Below, piece after piece: positions 34,511-42,329 of a DNA stretch of 45,637 bases. The DNA comes from MGBC114844 sp910585855 (GTDB taxonomy: Bacteria; Bacillota; Clostridia; Lachnospirales; Lachnospiraceae). A program made the position numbers and the translations under genes. The stretch spans positions 1 through 45,637 of the forward strand of contig CBFFYP010000028.1 in NCBI GenBank assembly GCA_965646165.1. Direction: 5' to 3'. The notes beneath the pieces are model-generated. The model was given only the letters and a program-made list of their open reading frames with translations. It ran no database searches and had not been told where the DNA came from. How positions within the stretch are numbered: the stretch's first letter is position 1; every line of letters starts with the position of its first letter.

Positions 34511-35854
34511 ATGGGATTGGTTTACAGTAAAATACAGGAAAAAGAAGCAGATGATGCCCGCAGAAAATTTGCACAGAGTACGGATGTGGTAGGGGATATG
34601 AGCCGGGCATACGGAAATGATTTTTCTAAGGTCAATATTCATCATGATAAAAATGCAGATAACATTGCAAGCAGCTACGGGCATGACGCAGTTGCAGGGA
34701 AAAATGATATTTATTTTTCAGAGAGCAGCTATGATATGAGCGATGTGAAAAGCAGAGGTCTGCTGGCTCATGAACTGCACCATACTACACAGACGCAGGC
34801 AGGGACAGATGCGGTTCAGGGAGGCGATATTGAATTAAGCCAAGATGAGGTCAATAACAGCCGGTTTTATGGTGCAACCTTTGCACGTATGGGACAGATG
34901 ATGGGGCTGCATGTGGATGTAGAGGGAAAAACAGGAAGCAGTAATGTGATGAAACAAAGTGTGGATAATCTAAATAAACGTATTGGTATTGACGGTAATG
35001 CATTTAAAAGGGGAACGTTAGAGCCGATTCGCAGAATGGTGTTTCAGGCAGTTTTTGAAAATGCACCTGCTTCGCAAGATTTAGAAGCAAAGGAATGGGG
35101 GCAGTGGTTAAAAGAACCAAGCCGTATGGGTGCTTTATTTATGCCAGAGCTAAATAGTGAAATATGTCGAAGAGATCGAAAATTAGATAAAGAGGATAAG
35201 CAGCCGGCATCTGAAAAAGAAACGATTCCATCAACCGAACAGGAAGAAAATGTAGAAAAGATAGATAATGAAAAAAAGAGAATTTATATTGGGGATGCAA
35301 AGCGAATGGATGATTTATCACATTGGATTAATAGTGGACAAAAGCGAACAGTGGGTGAAGAGGAATATGATATTTATTGGGGGCAGGAAGGTTATGGTGT
35401 AGATTCTGGAAATGAGGTAGAAGATAATTATCATACTTGGACGCCGGAGCTAAAGACGATTCATCAGAAAATTTTAAATAAGGAGGCTTATTCTACGGGA
35501 GAGGGGTATGAAGATTTTAAGAGAGCCGCACGAAAAAAATATTGGAATAAAAAGGATGAAAAGGCACAGGCATTTACTGATAAAGTAAAACAAGAAACAG
35601 GGCTTTGGGTTCAAATATCGGTGCAAAATCGATTTTTCCGTCTGACTAGTTTAATGGGATTAGATTTTTTTAAACAAAGAGGGAATACAGTGCAGTTTGC
35701 CAGAGATAATGATCAGAAGAATTTTACAGAGGGCAGAGTAAATCGGGTGATTACAGATTCTGAGTGGGCACATGCAAATCGTATGGGATATGTGGGGGAG
35801 AATGTGCATCAAGTGGGGAATCAGGATCGCTTTAAATTAAGGCAGACAAATTAG
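34511..35854 (+). CDS. DUF4157 (eCIS-core) metallopeptidase-like protein, candidate effector
   Basis: A 447-residue protein. Residues about 20-125 carry the DUF4157 pattern: FSKVNIHHDKNADNIASSYG, then NDIYFSESSYDMSDVKSRGL and the zinc motif LLAHELHHTTQTQAG, with H87-E88-x-x-H91 forming HExxH. DUF4157 proteins are a frequent companion of eCIS loci. Residues about 190-250 are an acidic linker. Residues about 255-447 are a separate domain I do not recognise, with many Trp, Tyr and His (LSHWINSGQKRT, YHTWTPELK, SEWAHANRMGYVG). A modular effector, with an N-terminal peptidase-like part and a C-terminal activity, is the simplest reading. It has no signal peptide, as expected for cargo loaded in the cytoplasm. 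It directly follows ATPase 2, and a hairpin element follows 10 bp after its stop codon. Confidence 0.82.
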   Translation: MGLVYSKIQEKEADDARRKFAQSTDVVGDMSRAYGNDFSKVNIHHDKNADNIASSYGHDAVAGKNDIYFSESSYDMSDVKSRGLLAHELHHTTQTQAGTDAVQGGDIELSQDEVNNSRFYGATFARMGQMMGLHVDVEGKTGSSNVMKQSVDNLNKRIGIDGNAFKRGTLEPIRRMVFQAVFENAPASQDLEAKEWGQWLKEPSRMGALFMPELNSEICRRDRKLDKEDKQPASEKETIPSTEQEENVEKIDNEKKRIYIGDAKRMDDLSHWINSGQKRTVGEEEYDIYWGQEGYGVDSGNEVEDNYHTWTPELKTIHQKILNKEAYSTGEGYEDFKRAARKKYWNKKDEKAQAFTDKVKQETGLWVQISVQNRFFRLTSLMGLDFFKQRGNTVQFARDNDQKNFTEGRVNRVITDSEWAHANRMGYVGENVHQVGNQDRFKLRQTN

Positions 35855-35863
35855 ATGGGGGAC

Positions 35864-36018
35864 GCCGAAAGCCGAAGGGAATGCTATTCCGGGCCCGCTT
35901 GCGCTTAGCATTTCCTACTTTTTATAGCGGACACATAAGACACTAAAATACAGCAATACAGCGTCTAAGTGCCAACGGGAAATGATGACCCTGCATAGCA
36001 CTCCCTTCGGCTTTTGGC
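35864..36018 (+). repeat. Family A hairpin element, copy 6
   Basis: The 24-bp arms (35864-35887 and 35995-36018) pair with one mismatch and one G-T. It shares the longer internal form with copy 5 (TTTCCTACTTTTTATAGCGG). The apical stem has changed on both sides, AGACAC against GCGTCT, which keeps most pairing. It starts 10 bp after the DUF4157 stop codon and separates that gene from ATPase 3. The DNA from 36019 to 36119 is A/T-rich, with a weak promoter-like pair TTGAGT (36070) and TATGAA (36093) at 17-bp spacing. Confidence 0.9.
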
Positions 36019-36119
36019 TGTGTATCCCGGAATGAAAAAGGTTAAGTGTTGATAGGAATTAACTGGTTTTTGAGTGGTGCTGTTACAAGAAATATGAAAA
36101 TAAAGAAAGGGGAATGTAG

Positions 36120-38216
36120 ATGGGTTATCGGGGGGATGTTCCGTATAAAGATAACGAGGAATACCTTCAGGAGCAGATGATTGGTTTGAATCGGTTTCTT
36201 TTTGAACGACTTGCTTGTTATAGTGAGGAGCAGGCTGTGCTTTTGAGAGAAAAAATGGAAGAGAGGATGCAGCAAAAAGAGCTTTGGAGAAAAAATAGTT
36301 ATCAGAAGATATGGAAAGAGAATCAGGATCGGGTGGAACTTAGCTTGGAAATTGGCAGAACGTTATATTTGGAGCGGATTGTAAGATATTTTGAGGAAAA
36401 GGAGTTTTTTCAGCAGGTATTTTTGCTTAGTTTTTTATGGGAAATGGATTATTGGTATCGGCAGTGTTTTGAAATTTTATTGGGACGGGAAGTAAAGGCT
36501 CTTACTTTAAGAGATTTTATAACGGTATTTTTTATTGATGCAGGGACAGAACATGTAGAAGCATTTTATCGAATATCGGAAGATTTGGAAATTCTTAGGA
36601 TTTTTTTTCCTGATTTTTCGGAAAGTGGGGATTTGTTTGGGCAGCCGATTCAGTGTGATGTTCGATTTTCGGACTATTTATTTGATACGGATTTTTTTTA
36701 TTCGCAGGGAACAAGCCGTTTGGATGTTTCAGAACAGGACAAAGTGATCTTTGCAAGAGAAGAGGAAAAGAACCGTCTGCTTTTTACAATGGAGGAAGAA
36801 GTACCGATTTGTCTGCTCTATGGAGAGAAAGGAAGCGGAAAGAAGACATTGCTTGCAAAGACAGCACAGGAGAAAGAGGAGAAGCTGCTGCTTTGCAGGC
36901 TGCGGGATAAGACAGAAGAGTCTCTTTCTGTGATTTATACTCGGCTTCGCTATGCACTGCGGGATGCGATTGTGCGGGGTTTTTTGCTGGTGTTAGAAGG
37001 GATGGAGCAATTTGAGGAGAAAAAATTAAGAGAGATTCTTTCTTTTCTTCGAAAGGAAATTTATCCCTATGTCAGAGGGCTTTATCTGTTGTATGATAGG
37101 GAAGATTGTACGATAGAAAAAGAGGAGTTGTATTTGATTTCGTTTCATCCTCTGACAGAGAAAGAACGGCTTTTGGTATGGGAATATTATGCAAAGCTGC
37201 TGCCGCAGAATATAATGGTATCAAAAAAAGTAGTATTGAAAGAGTTTGCCAATCTGTTTGCGATAACGCCGGGACAGATTTGGCAGGTATGGAAGGATGC
37301 CTGTCTGGAAGCAAAAGACAGTGAGGATGGAATCACAGAAAAAATATTGTATCAGGTCTGCTATACGCAGTTAGGACATCCGCTTGGAGAAAAGGCGGTT
37401 TTAGTAAAGTCTGAATTTACCATGCAGAATTTAAAAATGGAGGAAAGCGAGAAGAAAGTATTGTTTGATATCTGTAATGGGATTCGCTGCAGAAATACGG
37501 TTATGAGAGAGTGGCAGTTTGAAAAGATAGTGCCCTATGGTGCAGGAATTACGGTTTTATTTGCCGGACCGCCCGGAACGGGAAAAACAATGGCGGCACA
37601 GGTGATTGCAAATGAACTTCATATGGAATTATATAAGATTGATTTATCGCAGGTTATTGATAAATATGTAGGAGAAACCGAAAAAAATATTCGCCGGATT
37701 TTCTCTCAGGCGAAAAAAAGTCATTCGATTTTATTTTTTGATGAGGGGGATTCTATTTTTCATAAACGGTTAGAAGCGACTGGTTCAAATGAACGCTTTG
37801 CCAATATAGAATCTTCTCTGCTTTTGCAGTGTATAGAGGAGTATGACGGAGCGGTAATTTTAGCAACGAATCATTTTAGTTCGATTGATCCGGCATTTAT
37901 CCGAAGGTTTAAATATTATCTGCTGTTTCGGGAGCCAGATAAAAAAGTGCGTTACGAAATCTGGAGGGAGGTATTTCCAAAGGAAGCCCCTTTATCCGAA
38001 GAAGTGGATTTTCATGTTCTTGCTGATTTATTTGAATTGACCGGAGCAGAAATTAAAAATGTGGCATTGACTGCCGCCTATCTGGCAGCAGCAAGAGAGG
38101 ATGAAATTTTATTATTGGATATTTTAACGGCAGTAAAAAGAGAGATGTATAAAAATAATTTAATTTTAACTCGGGAAAAACTAAAAAGTCTGGGTTATCT
38201 TTATGATGAACTTTGA
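36120..38216 (+). CDS. AAA+ ATPase 3, CIS-associated (Afp15-like), double P-loop
   Basis: A 698-residue paralogue of ATPases 1 and 2. The first P-loop GEKGSGKK (235-242) has Lys in place of Ser/Thr, the same class of change as in the other two. The second module is intact: GPPGTGKT (483-490), KYVGETEKN, Walker B ILFFDEGDSIF (D541, E542), sensor-1 ILATNH and AFIRRFKY. Residues 1-230 are unlike the matching parts of the others. The ATG has AAAGAAAGGGGAA upstream. The gene for the 846-residue protein begins 15 bases after its stop codon. The arrangement repeats that of ATPase 2 with the DUF4157 gene. Confidence 0.9.
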   Translation: MGYRGDVPYKDNEEYLQEQMIGLNRFLFERLACYSEEQAVLLREKMEERMQQKELWRKNSYQKIWKENQDRVELSLEIGRTLYLERIVRYFEEKEFFQQVFLLSFLWEMDYWYRQCFEILLGREVKALTLRDFITVFFIDAGTEHVEAFYRISEDLEILRIFFPDFSESGDLFGQPIQCDVRFSDYLFDTDFFYSQGTSRLDVSEQDKVIFAREEEKNRLLFTMEEEVPICLLYGEKGSGKKTLLAKTAQEKEEKLLLCRLRDKTEESLSVIYTRLRYALRDAIVRGFLLVLEGMEQFEEKKLREILSFLRKEIYPYVRGLYLLYDREDCTIEKEELYLISFHPLTEKERLLVWEYYAKLLPQNIMVSKKVVLKEFANLFAITPGQIWQVWKDACLEAKDSEDGITEKILYQVCYTQLGHPLGEKAVLVKSEFTMQNLKMEESEKKVLFDICNGIRCRNTVMREWQFEKIVPYGAGITVLFAGPPGTGKTMAAQVIANELHMELYKIDLSQVIDKYVGETEKNIRRIFSQAKKSHSILFFDEGDSIFHKRLEATGSNERFANIESSLLLQCIEEYDGAVILATNHFSSIDPAFIRRFKYYLLFREPDKKVRYEIWREVFPKEAPLSEEVDFHVLADLFELTGAEIKNVALTAAYLAAAREDEILLLDILTAVKREMYKNNLILTREKLKSLGYLYDEL

Positions 38217-38231
38217 CGGAAGGGAGAGGCG

Positions 38232-40772
38232 ATGGGAGAAAGTGAAAAGGTTGCTTATAATCCGCAGTTAAGAGGAAAACTTCAAGAAGCAGGAGAGGTT
38301 TACTTTAGTATCTATGTCCACAATGCAAAATCAAAATTAAAGACATCTGAGGATTGGAAGCAGGAGAGGAAGGATTTTTATGAACATTATAAAGAGGTAA
38401 TAGAAGAAGCCATTTCCTATTATTATAAAAATGATAAATGGCAGTTTGGCAGTTTTGGAATGGTATTTGCCTCTTTTATGCTGAATTCCTATATTCAGGA
38501 TAATAACTTGAATTATAATTTGACAACAGGAGAATCACGGGAAGAAAGGGAGAGAGTACTAGAAGAAAAGGGAGATAGTAAAACAGTAAAAGCGATAAAA
38601 AGAAGAAAACAGATAGCAAATGAGTTTGGAGAAGAATTGACACAAAAAAGTAAAGCAGCTCTTAGTAATAGTTCGCAATCGGATCAAAAGTATGATTTGC
38701 CGGAGGAAAACAGACAGAAATTAGTTCATGATAATCAAGAGGAGGATCATCTGAATGATGCACAGATGAAAGGACTGCATGATATTTCCGGCTGGCTCTA
38801 CCGCAATGTAGATCATACAGGAATTTTAGGAAATTCTGCATATGATTTTGTAAATCTTTTTGTAAAAAAACAGCCTGCCCGTTTAAAATTGCTGGCTTAT
38901 TATCTAGTAGAGAAAAAAAGGAGAAAAACACCCAATATTATGGATGTTTATGAATCGCAGACTTCTTATGTACCAAATTTAAAAGAATTTAAGAATCAGA
39001 TGATTGCAACAAAATTTAAATTTTGGAAACGGATTGATGGTTCTTATATTTATTGGGATAAATTAGGAGAAAGTATGCGGATTGCTTTAAATGCACAGGG
39101 AATGGTAGCAAAACTTGCCAGTCTTGCCGAAATGGAACAAGTAGAAAGTCAGTCTGATACAGCAGAACAGGGCACACCAGAGGAAGCAGCACCACTTTCT
39201 GCAAAAGAGCAGCAAAGAAAAGAAGTAGCCAAAATCAGAAGGACTTATTATGCAAAAGTAGTTCGCTGTGGATTTGAATTAACAGATTTGCTTCAAAAAA
39301 AGGAAGAGGAAGAAGAGAAAGAAAAAAAGGAAGAATTAAGTAAGCAGATTCAGGATAAGCAAGCCGAAATTAAAAATTGTTATATCAATATGCGGGAAGC
39401 AGACAAAAAGCTGGTTGAGTTTGGAAAGGAAGACAATGCAGGCGAAGCAGAAATTCATGGAGAGCAAAGAATCAGCGCAGATAATACCAAAACTACCAAG
39501 GCAGCCGGTTATATTGGAATGGGTGCAACAGCCGTGGACTTTGCAGCAAAAGGATTTCAGCATTTCTCAAAGGTAGAAATGATTGGATGGGGGATTGCTC
39601 AGGCAGATGTAACGATTTTAAATAAAATTTCAACGGTATTAAGCAGTGCATCACTGTTGACCTCCTTTATTTCCACAGTTGTTACAGTTTGTGATTGGAT
39701 GAATCACAGTGATCGGATGTCTGCTTCAGAATGTCTGGCAAAGACAGCAGATTTATTTGCTTCTTTGGCTTCTGCTGCAGAGAGTGGACACAGGATTGCT
39801 ATGGCAGCAAAAGAATGGAGTACAATGGCGAATTTTACATTGGGTGCTACTTTAGAAGCAAATGCAACTTCTATGGGAGTGGTCAGTGCTGTTACAGGCG
39901 GAATTACTGCAGGAGTCGGGGCAACAAAAGCAGGAATCGGGTTGTACCGAGTGGCAAAAGTAAAGAGTACAGAAGAAAAATTAAAAGAACAGCGGGCAAA
40001 TATGACAGAAAAGGACGCTGATACTGCAGAGGCAATTTTAGGTCTTCAGAAACGGATCGCAGCAGCACAGGCAACAGCAGGGGCTTTTCAGGCAGCAGCT
40101 GGTGTATTTCATATGGCAGGAGGAATTTTAAACGCTGCAGGAGTGACCTTAATGGTTGGAACAATGGTATCCATGGCAGGAACAGTAATTGGTCTTGCCG
40201 GAAGTTTTGTAAAGTTTATGTTAAATAAATCAAATATAAATCATACCATTGATACTTATTTGCAGGTAGAAAAATATTTGACACCAATCAAAGAAAGAAT
40301 TCAGGAGAGGTATAACGATTTAAAAACACAAAGAGAGGCTCGTTCTAAAGAAAAATTAAGACTGCTGCAGGAAAATAAAAAGAGCGGCACAAAATTATCT
40401 GCAAAAGAAGAAAAACCAGAGCCAGAGTCAGAAGAAGAAAAAACTTTAAAGGCACAGATAAAAGGAATAAGTAATAGTTCTTTACGGGAACAGATTCGAG
40501 TACAGGCAGCGGCAATGGCAGGTTTTCCAAATAAAAATGGGTTTTATCAATATATTGTTGAAGGGTATGCTCAGTTTTTATATAATAAAGTATTTTATGA
40601 AAATGGAGAATTGATTCTTGCTGATAGTGATGAGGCAAAAAATCCAGATGCTCAGCGGAAACTTTATATCAGAATGTTACATAACTCTGGATTAAAGCCA
40701 GTTTATCCAGTAAAAAGGACGGATAAGCCAAAGCCTTCTTTACAAAATATAGTAAGGAAGTTGAGAATATAG
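38232..40772 (+). CDS. Large protein with Ala/Gly-rich hydrophobic segments, candidate effector
   Basis: An 846-residue protein I do not recognise. Residues 1-390 are charged and helical, with a coiled-coil-prone stretch near 345-400 (KKEEEEEKEKKEELSKQIQD). Residues about 430-680 contain several long Ala/Gly/Ser/Val-rich stretches (TTKAAGYIGMGATAVDFAAK, GVVSAVTGGITAGVGATKAG, ATAGAFQAAAGVFHMAGGIL, VTLMVGTMVSMAGTVIGLAG) interrupted by charged parts. The C-terminal 165 residues are basic and soluble. No signal peptide. Amphipathic Ala/Gly-rich hairpins in a soluble protein are typical of pore-forming or membrane-inserting toxins, so a CIS cargo that attacks membranes is a fair guess. It follows ATPase 3 directly, and a repeat element follows 4 bases after its stop codon. 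A tape-measure or scaffold function is the main alternative. Confidence 0.7.
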   Translation: MGESEKVAYNPQLRGKLQEAGEVYFSIYVHNAKSKLKTSEDWKQERKDFYEHYKEVIEEAISYYYKNDKWQFGSFGMVFASFMLNSYIQDNNLNYNLTTGESREERERVLEEKGDSKTVKAIKRRKQIANEFGEELTQKSKAALSNSSQSDQKYDLPEENRQKLVHDNQEEDHLNDAQMKGLHDISGWLYRNVDHTGILGNSAYDFVNLFVKKQPARLKLLAYYLVEKKRRKTPNIMDVYESQTSYVPNLKEFKNQMIATKFKFWKRIDGSYIYWDKLGESMRIALNAQGMVAKLASLAEMEQVESQSDTAEQGTPEEAAPLSAKEQQRKEVAKIRRTYYAKVVRCGFELTDLLQKKEEEEEKEKKEELSKQIQDKQAEIKNCYINMREADKKLVEFGKEDNAGEAEIHGEQRISADNTKTTKAAGYIGMGATAVDFAAKGFQHFSKVEMIGWGIAQADVTILNKISTVLSSASLLTSFISTVVTVCDWMNHSDRMSASECLAKTADLFASLASAAESGHRIAMAAKEWSTMANFTLGATLEANATSMGVVSAVTGGITAGVGATKAGIGLYRVAKVKSTEEKLKEQRANMTEKDADTAEAILGLQKRIAAAQATAGAFQAAAGVFHMAGGILNAAGVTLMVGTMVSMAGTVIGLAGSFVKFMLNKSNINHTIDTYLQVEKYLTPIKERIQERYNDLKTQREARSKEKLRLLQENKKSGTKLSAKEEKPEPESEEEKTLKAQIKGISNSSLREQIRVQAAAMAGFPNKNGFYQYIVEGYAQFLYNKVFYENGELILADSDEAKNPDAQRKLYIRMLHNSGLKPVYPVKRTDKPKPSLQNIVRKLRI

Positions 40773-40776
40773 AAGA

Positions 40777-40937
40777 GAGGACGCTAGAGGCGGTTGGCTC
40801 ATTTTCTTTTTTTGCACACACTGCATGGAAGCAGCATGTGCAAAAAATTCTAGGTGTTTCTGCAGAAGTTTAAGACTTTCTAACCGTTCTCCGAAGTCGC
40901 AGACAAAGGAAACGAGCCAACCGCCTCTGGCGTCCTC
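40777..40937 (+). repeat. Family B repeat element with internal deletion
   Basis: The 24-bp arms (40777-40800 and 40914-40937) pair with one mismatch and begin and end with GAGGACGC/GCGTCCTC. The right half (TGCACACACTGC/GCAGCATGTGCA, then CAGAAGTTTAAGACTTTCT, CCGAAGTCGCAG) matches the complete copy at 29451. Most of the left inner half is missing: the second-stem partner and the GGGGCGCAATTCGCCC block are gone. It is about 160 bp instead of 317 bp. Confidence 0.85.
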
Positions 40938-40995
40938 CCCTTTGAAAAATTACTTGTCTTATGGAAGCTGGGCTATTTTTTTTAATTGTAAAGTG

Positions 40996-41004
40996 TGGTA
41001 AAAT
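40996..41004 (+). promoter_or_regulatory. Possible extended -10 promoter before the small chaperone-like gene
   Basis: TAAAAT at 40999-41004 with TGG directly upstream (40996-40998) resembles an extended -10 box. The A/T-rich run at 40974-40986 offers only a poor -35. It lies just behind the family B element and 31 bases before the chosen start at 41035, so it could begin the last module. Confidence 0.4.
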
Positions 41005-41034
41005 AGAATGGAGAAAAAGAAAGAGAGGAAAAGA

Positions 41035-41556
41035 ATGAATGAATTAGAGGTATTAAAAAAATTGCAGGCAGAATTTGAACGGTATCAAGTACCTTGTATT
41101 TTAAGAAAGCCCGAAGAAGATTTAAAAGTAAATATTCCAATTTTGACAACACTGCACCGACCGATGGGAAGATCGCAGGAGGAAGTAATGGGAGAATACT
41201 ATTTTTTCCCGATTTCGGTGAAAGAAAGTGAAGGATATTATTTTACAATTATGCTGACAATATCAGAAGAATTGACAGAAGAACTTTATACTGTATTTTC
41301 GGCTGTCAGTTCGATTCTTAATTTTTATCTTCCGTTTGGTGCATTTGTATTAAATCGACAGACACAGATACTTGCTTTTAAGCATACTGTAATTATTCCT
41401 GCTGTTTATGAGAATGAAGAGGCATATAAACTGGCCGATAAGGGAGTCGGAGGAGCTTTGGATGTTGTGGATCGCTATATTGATATTTTAGAAGATATAG
41501 AAAAGGGAAAGGCAACATTTCAGGATTTTCTTGAGATTATGTCAGAATTAAGCTGA
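41035..41556 (+). CDS. Small YbjN/secretion-chaperone-like protein
   Basis: A 173-residue alpha/beta protein: an N-terminal helix (MNELEVLKKLQAEFERYQV), strands (GEYYFFPISVKESEGYYFTI), a central helix (LTEELYTVFSAVSSILNFYL), then the strand pair GAFVLNRQTQILAFKHTVII and a C-terminal helix. This order resembles YbjN and the class I secretion-chaperone (CesT-like) fold, an assignment by secondary-structure feel only. I chose ATG 41035 because AGAGAGG lies at a good distance. An earlier in-frame ATG at 41008 would add nine mostly charged residues (MEKKKERKR). Its position right behind the candidate effector, across a repeat element, makes a cargo-chaperone role worth testing. Other roles are equally possible. 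Confidence 0.55.
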   Translation: MNELEVLKKLQAEFERYQVPCILRKPEEDLKVNIPILTTLHRPMGRSQEEVMGEYYFFPISVKESEGYYFTIMLTISEELTEELYTVFSAVSSILNFYLPFGAFVLNRQTQILAFKHTVIIPAVYENEEAYKLADKGVGGALDVVDRYIDILEDIEKGKATFQDFLEIMSELS

Positions 41557-41594
41557 CGAAAGGATTAGTAATTGGGTAATAAAGGAGAAAAAGG

Positions 41595-42320
41595 ATGAAT
41601 CAACAGGAATACCAGAAACAAATTATAGAGTTTTATTCGAATGTAAAGGAGGTGTGGCCAAATGATGATAAATGGCATGTCTATACTCATACAACTATTT
41701 CTGACTTTGTAAAGCGGCATATTGAGAAAATAGAAGGGTTTGAAAAGCTGAAAATATTGAACTGTGGTTCTGGCGGAATGACATATGGACTTACTTGTGA
41801 TATGTATCATATGGATATTGTAGAAAATAAAATCTGTCATTTTCCACATTGGAAAGTGGCGAGTGCAGAACAAATTCCATTTTTAGATGAGGAGTTTGAT
41901 ATTGTAATCTGTGTTGGAACAGTGATTAATTACTGTGACGCCGCATCGGTTATAAAGGAATTGGCAAGAGTTCTAAAAAAAGGCGGTATTCTATATTTGG
42001 AATTTGAAGCAAGTGGAAGCGTTGAGTATATTTTTTCAAAATCTTATTTTAAAGATAAGGGCTTGGTAAAATCAAAGTATTTTGGCAAAGAGCATATTTT
42101 TTGGCTTTATTCTTATCGCTATATCAGAAAATTGTTAAGGGCATATAAAATTGAAATTACAGAAAAACAATATATGCATATTTTAAGTACATTTGTCTAT
42201 CGTTTGATTCCGATAGAGAATTTTGCGGGGAGGTTTGGTATATTTGATAAGTATCTGCAAAATAGTACTTTAAAAAAACATGCGGCTAATATTGTATTTG
42301 AAGCAGTAAAAGAAGGGTAA
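41595..42320 (+). CDS. Class I SAM-dependent methyltransferase
   Basis: A 241-residue Rossmann-fold methyltransferase of the Methyltransf_11 kind. Motif I is ILNCGSGGMTYGL at about 55-67. The acidic residue after strand 2 lies in YHMDIVENK, and VASAEQIPFLDEEFDIVICV covers motifs II and III, with a following RVLKKGGILYLEF. Glycine in motif I is GSGG instead of the usual GxGxG, still compatible with SAM binding. The substrate is not visible. ATG 41595 has AAAGGAGAAAAAGG upstream. It lies 38 bases after the chaperone-like gene and 9 bases before the transporter fusion. A link to the CIS is uncertain and it may belong to a neighbouring function. Confidence 0.8.
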   Translation: MNQQEYQKQIIEFYSNVKEVWPNDDKWHVYTHTTISDFVKRHIEKIEGFEKLKILNCGSGGMTYGLTCDMYHMDIVENKICHFPHWKVASAEQIPFLDEEFDIVICVGTVINYCDAASVIKELARVLKKGGILYLEFEASGSVEYIFSKSYFKDKGLVKSKYFGKEHIFWLYSYRYIRKLLRAYKIEITEKQYMHILSTFVYRLIPIENFAGRFGIFDKYLQNSTLKKHAANIVFEAVKEG

Positions 42321-42329
42321 AGGGTATTT

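Noticed and set aside
3151..36018. Family A elements as integron attC sites, since they follow stop codons in one orientation
   Set aside because: The ends lack the GTTRRRY and RYYYAAC core boxes and there is no integrase gene in the window.
3151..36018. Family A elements as ordinary intrinsic terminators
   Set aside because: The stems are long and GC-rich, but no T-tract follows the right arm in any copy. A role in 3'-end stability is still possible.
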